Of a DNA stretch of 6,556 bases, positions 5,392 to 6,556 are shown in pieces (position 1 is the first letter of the stretch; each line of letters opens with the position of its first letter). Origin of the DNA: Candidatus Dormiibacterota bacterium (GTDB lineage: Bacteria > Chloroflexota > Dormibacteria > Aeolococcales > Bog-877); the NCBI GenBank assembly GCA_003132265.1, contig PKXE01000172.1:18059-24614 (forward strand), read 5' to 3'. Below the pieces are notes generated by a model, which had not been told where the DNA came from, ran no database searches, and saw only the letters and a list, made by a program, of their open reading frames with translations. Both the position numbers and the translations under genes were made by a program.

Positions 5392-6556
5392 GTGATCTCC
5401 AGCCACACCCAACCGGTCCCGCTCCCCACCTTGGTGGCGCCCAACAGCTTCAAGGGCACCCTCACCTCGGCTCAGGCTGCCCAGGCCATCGCCACCGGCG
5501 TCCTTCATGCCTGGCCAGGGTCGGAGGTGATGCTCAAGCCCATGGCGGACGGCGGGGACGGCTTCCTCGACACCCTGGTGGCGGCGACCGGAGGGCGACG
5601 GACCGAGCATCAGGTGCGAGGGCCTCTGGGCGCTCCGGTCACCGCCTCGATCGGCTGGCTGACGGGCCCGGCTGGCGAGTCCGCGGTCATCGAGCTAGCC
5701 TCGACCTGCGGCCTCACGCTGGTGCCCTCCCCAGGTCCGGCGAGCGCCGGGCGGGCCGGAACCCGCGGCCTGGGAGAGCTCCTCCGGCTGGCCATGGCGC
5801 ACCGACCGGTGAGCGTCCTGGTGGGGCTGGGCGGCAGCGCGTCGACCGATGGCGGAGCCGGCGCCGCCCAAGCGCTCGGCTATCGGCTCCTCGACCGCGC
5901 CGGGGCTGAGGTTGGCCCCGGCGGCCTCGGCCTGCTGGAGTTGGATCGGATCGAAGTGGCGGCCGCGGCTCCCGAACTGCGCCTGGTACAGCTGGTGGCG
6001 GCCTACGATGTCACCAATCCACTCTTGGGCGATGACGGGGCGGCCGCCATCTACGGACCCCAGAAGGGGGCCGACCCATTGACGGTTAGGGAATTGGAGC
6101 GGGGCCTGCGTCGCCTGGCCGCGGTGGCGGACCGGGATCTGGGGAGGTCGGACGCGGCCAGCTTTCCCGGCGCCGGCGCCGCCGGCGGCGCCGGTTTCGG
6201 CCTGGTCCGCTTCTGCGGCTCCGAGCTGGAGCCAGGGGTTTCGCTGGTGGCCCGAGCGGTGGGCTTGGATCAGGCCCTGGACCGGTGTCGGGTGGTCTTC
6301 ACCGGCGAGGGTCGCTTCGACCTTCAGAGCTTGGAGGGGAAGGCGACCGGGGAAGTCGCCCGGAGGGCGGCGCAGCGCGGTTTGCCCTGCCTGGTCCTGG
6401 CCGCCAGCGCCGATCCCGAGGCCGTCTCCCGGCTCCAAGGCCTGGGGGGCACCTTTGTCCCCGTCGACTCAGAGTCGGGGCCTCCGAAGGACCGCGGTCA
6501 GGCGGCTGCACGCCTCACCGGCGCCACCGCCCGAGCCTGCCGGGCGTTGCTCGAGC
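5392..6556 (+). CDS. Glycerate 2-kinase (GarK/GlxK family), 3' end cut by window edge
   Basis: This cytoplasmic enzyme phosphorylates D-glycerate with ATP, typically giving 2-phosphoglycerate, and feeds glyoxylate, glycerate or sugar-acid breakdown into glycolysis. The frame is open for 388 codons to the window end. Family motifs run in the right order: APNSFKGTL at 16-24, PMADGGDG at 50-57, VRGPLG at 75-80, AVIELAS at 98-104, GLGGSASTDGGAGAAQALG at 145-163, DVTNPLLG at 206-213, YGPQKGAD at 221-228, GAGAAGGAGFG at 260-270, and FTGEGRFDLQS with GK at 303-317. Family members are usually about 370-390 residues and the last helix is reached, so only a few residues are probably missing. The start is GTG 5392, because an in-frame TGA lies at 5386-5388 and later starts would cut into the first strand. 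It gives a short extension of about 13 residues before the usual N-terminus. No clear ribosome site is seen. It diverges from the kinase operon and has no obvious functional tie to it. Confidence 0.94.
   Translation, partial: MISSHTQPVPLPTLVAPNSFKGTLTSAQAAQAIATGVLHAWPGSEVMLKPMADGGDGFLDTLVAATGGRRTEHQVRGPLGAPVTASIGWLTGPAGESAVIELASTCGLTLVPSPGPASAGRAGTRGLGELLRLAMAHRPVSVLVGLGGSASTDGGAGAAQALGYRLLDRAGAEVGPGGLGLLELDRIEVAAAAPELRLVQLVAAYDVTNPLLGDDGAAAIYGPQKGADPLTVRELERGLRRLAAVADRDLGRSDAASFPGAGAAGGAGFGLVRFCGSELEPGVSLVARAVGLDQALDRCRVVFTGEGRFDLQSLEGKATGEVARRAAQRGLPCLVLAASADPEAVSRLQGLGGTFVPVDSESGPPKDRGQAAARLTGATARACRALLE
6173..6194. repeat. 22 bp perfect palindrome inside the glycerate kinase gene
   Basis: Positions 6173-6194 are identical to their own reverse complement, centred between 6183 and 6184 (GCC|GGC), and are made only of G and C. 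They fall in the codons for the conserved Gly/Ala motif near residues 261-268. Alternating GCC and GGC codons readily create such symmetry, so codon use is the likeliest cause. Confidence 0.5.

Noticed and set aside
5695..6438. Minus-strand open frame of 247 codons opposite glycerate kinase
   Set aside because: The plus-strand frame matches glycerate kinase motifs from end to end, and the antisense product is Gln/Gly/Ala-rich with no motif.

Overview
The window is a GC-rich bacterial segment with tightly packed genes. It holds four protein genes and no sign of RNA genes, CRISPR arrays, insertion sequences or phage. The style suggests a high-GC actinobacterium: GC-ending codons, GTG starts, a NarL-type two-component pair, and an extracytoplasmic peptide-binding protein of a type I associate with actinobacteria, possibly the Acidimicrobiia side. 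That placement rests on protein flavour from memory, not on a search.

Three genes lie on the minus strand and read right to left. First is a large membrane sensor histidine kinase (2709-5279) with an extracytoplasmic Cache-like sensor, HAMP, coiled coil, GAF, HisKA_3 and HATPase. Its stop codon overlaps the GTG start of a NarL/LuxR-family response regulator (2074-2712) in a GTGA junction, so the two are translationally coupled. After 126 bp comes a family 5 (oligopeptide/dipeptide-type) ABC transporter substrate-binding protein (7-1947), whose stop lies at the left edge. Any permease and ATPase genes would be further left, outside the window. No convincing terminator lies between regulator and binding protein, so read-through is possible, although a weak promoter-like site is also present.

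On the plus strand, divergent from the kinase across a 112 bp intergenic region, is a glycerate 2-kinase of the GarK/GlxK family (5392 to the right edge), cut by the window end only near its C-terminus. The intergenic region holds a TAGGAT -10-like element facing the kinase, an 11 bp inverted repeat over it, and an 8 bp direct repeat just upstream.

The simplest reading is a ligand-sensing two-component system that may control the adjacent solute uptake gene and perhaps itself, with an unrelated metabolic kinase gene alongside. No undescribed system is clearly visible. The points worth a second look are the binding protein that lacks a lipobox but has two cysteine pairs, its two competing start codons, the possible operator sites between the divergent genes, and the link between the Cache sensor and the transporter gene.
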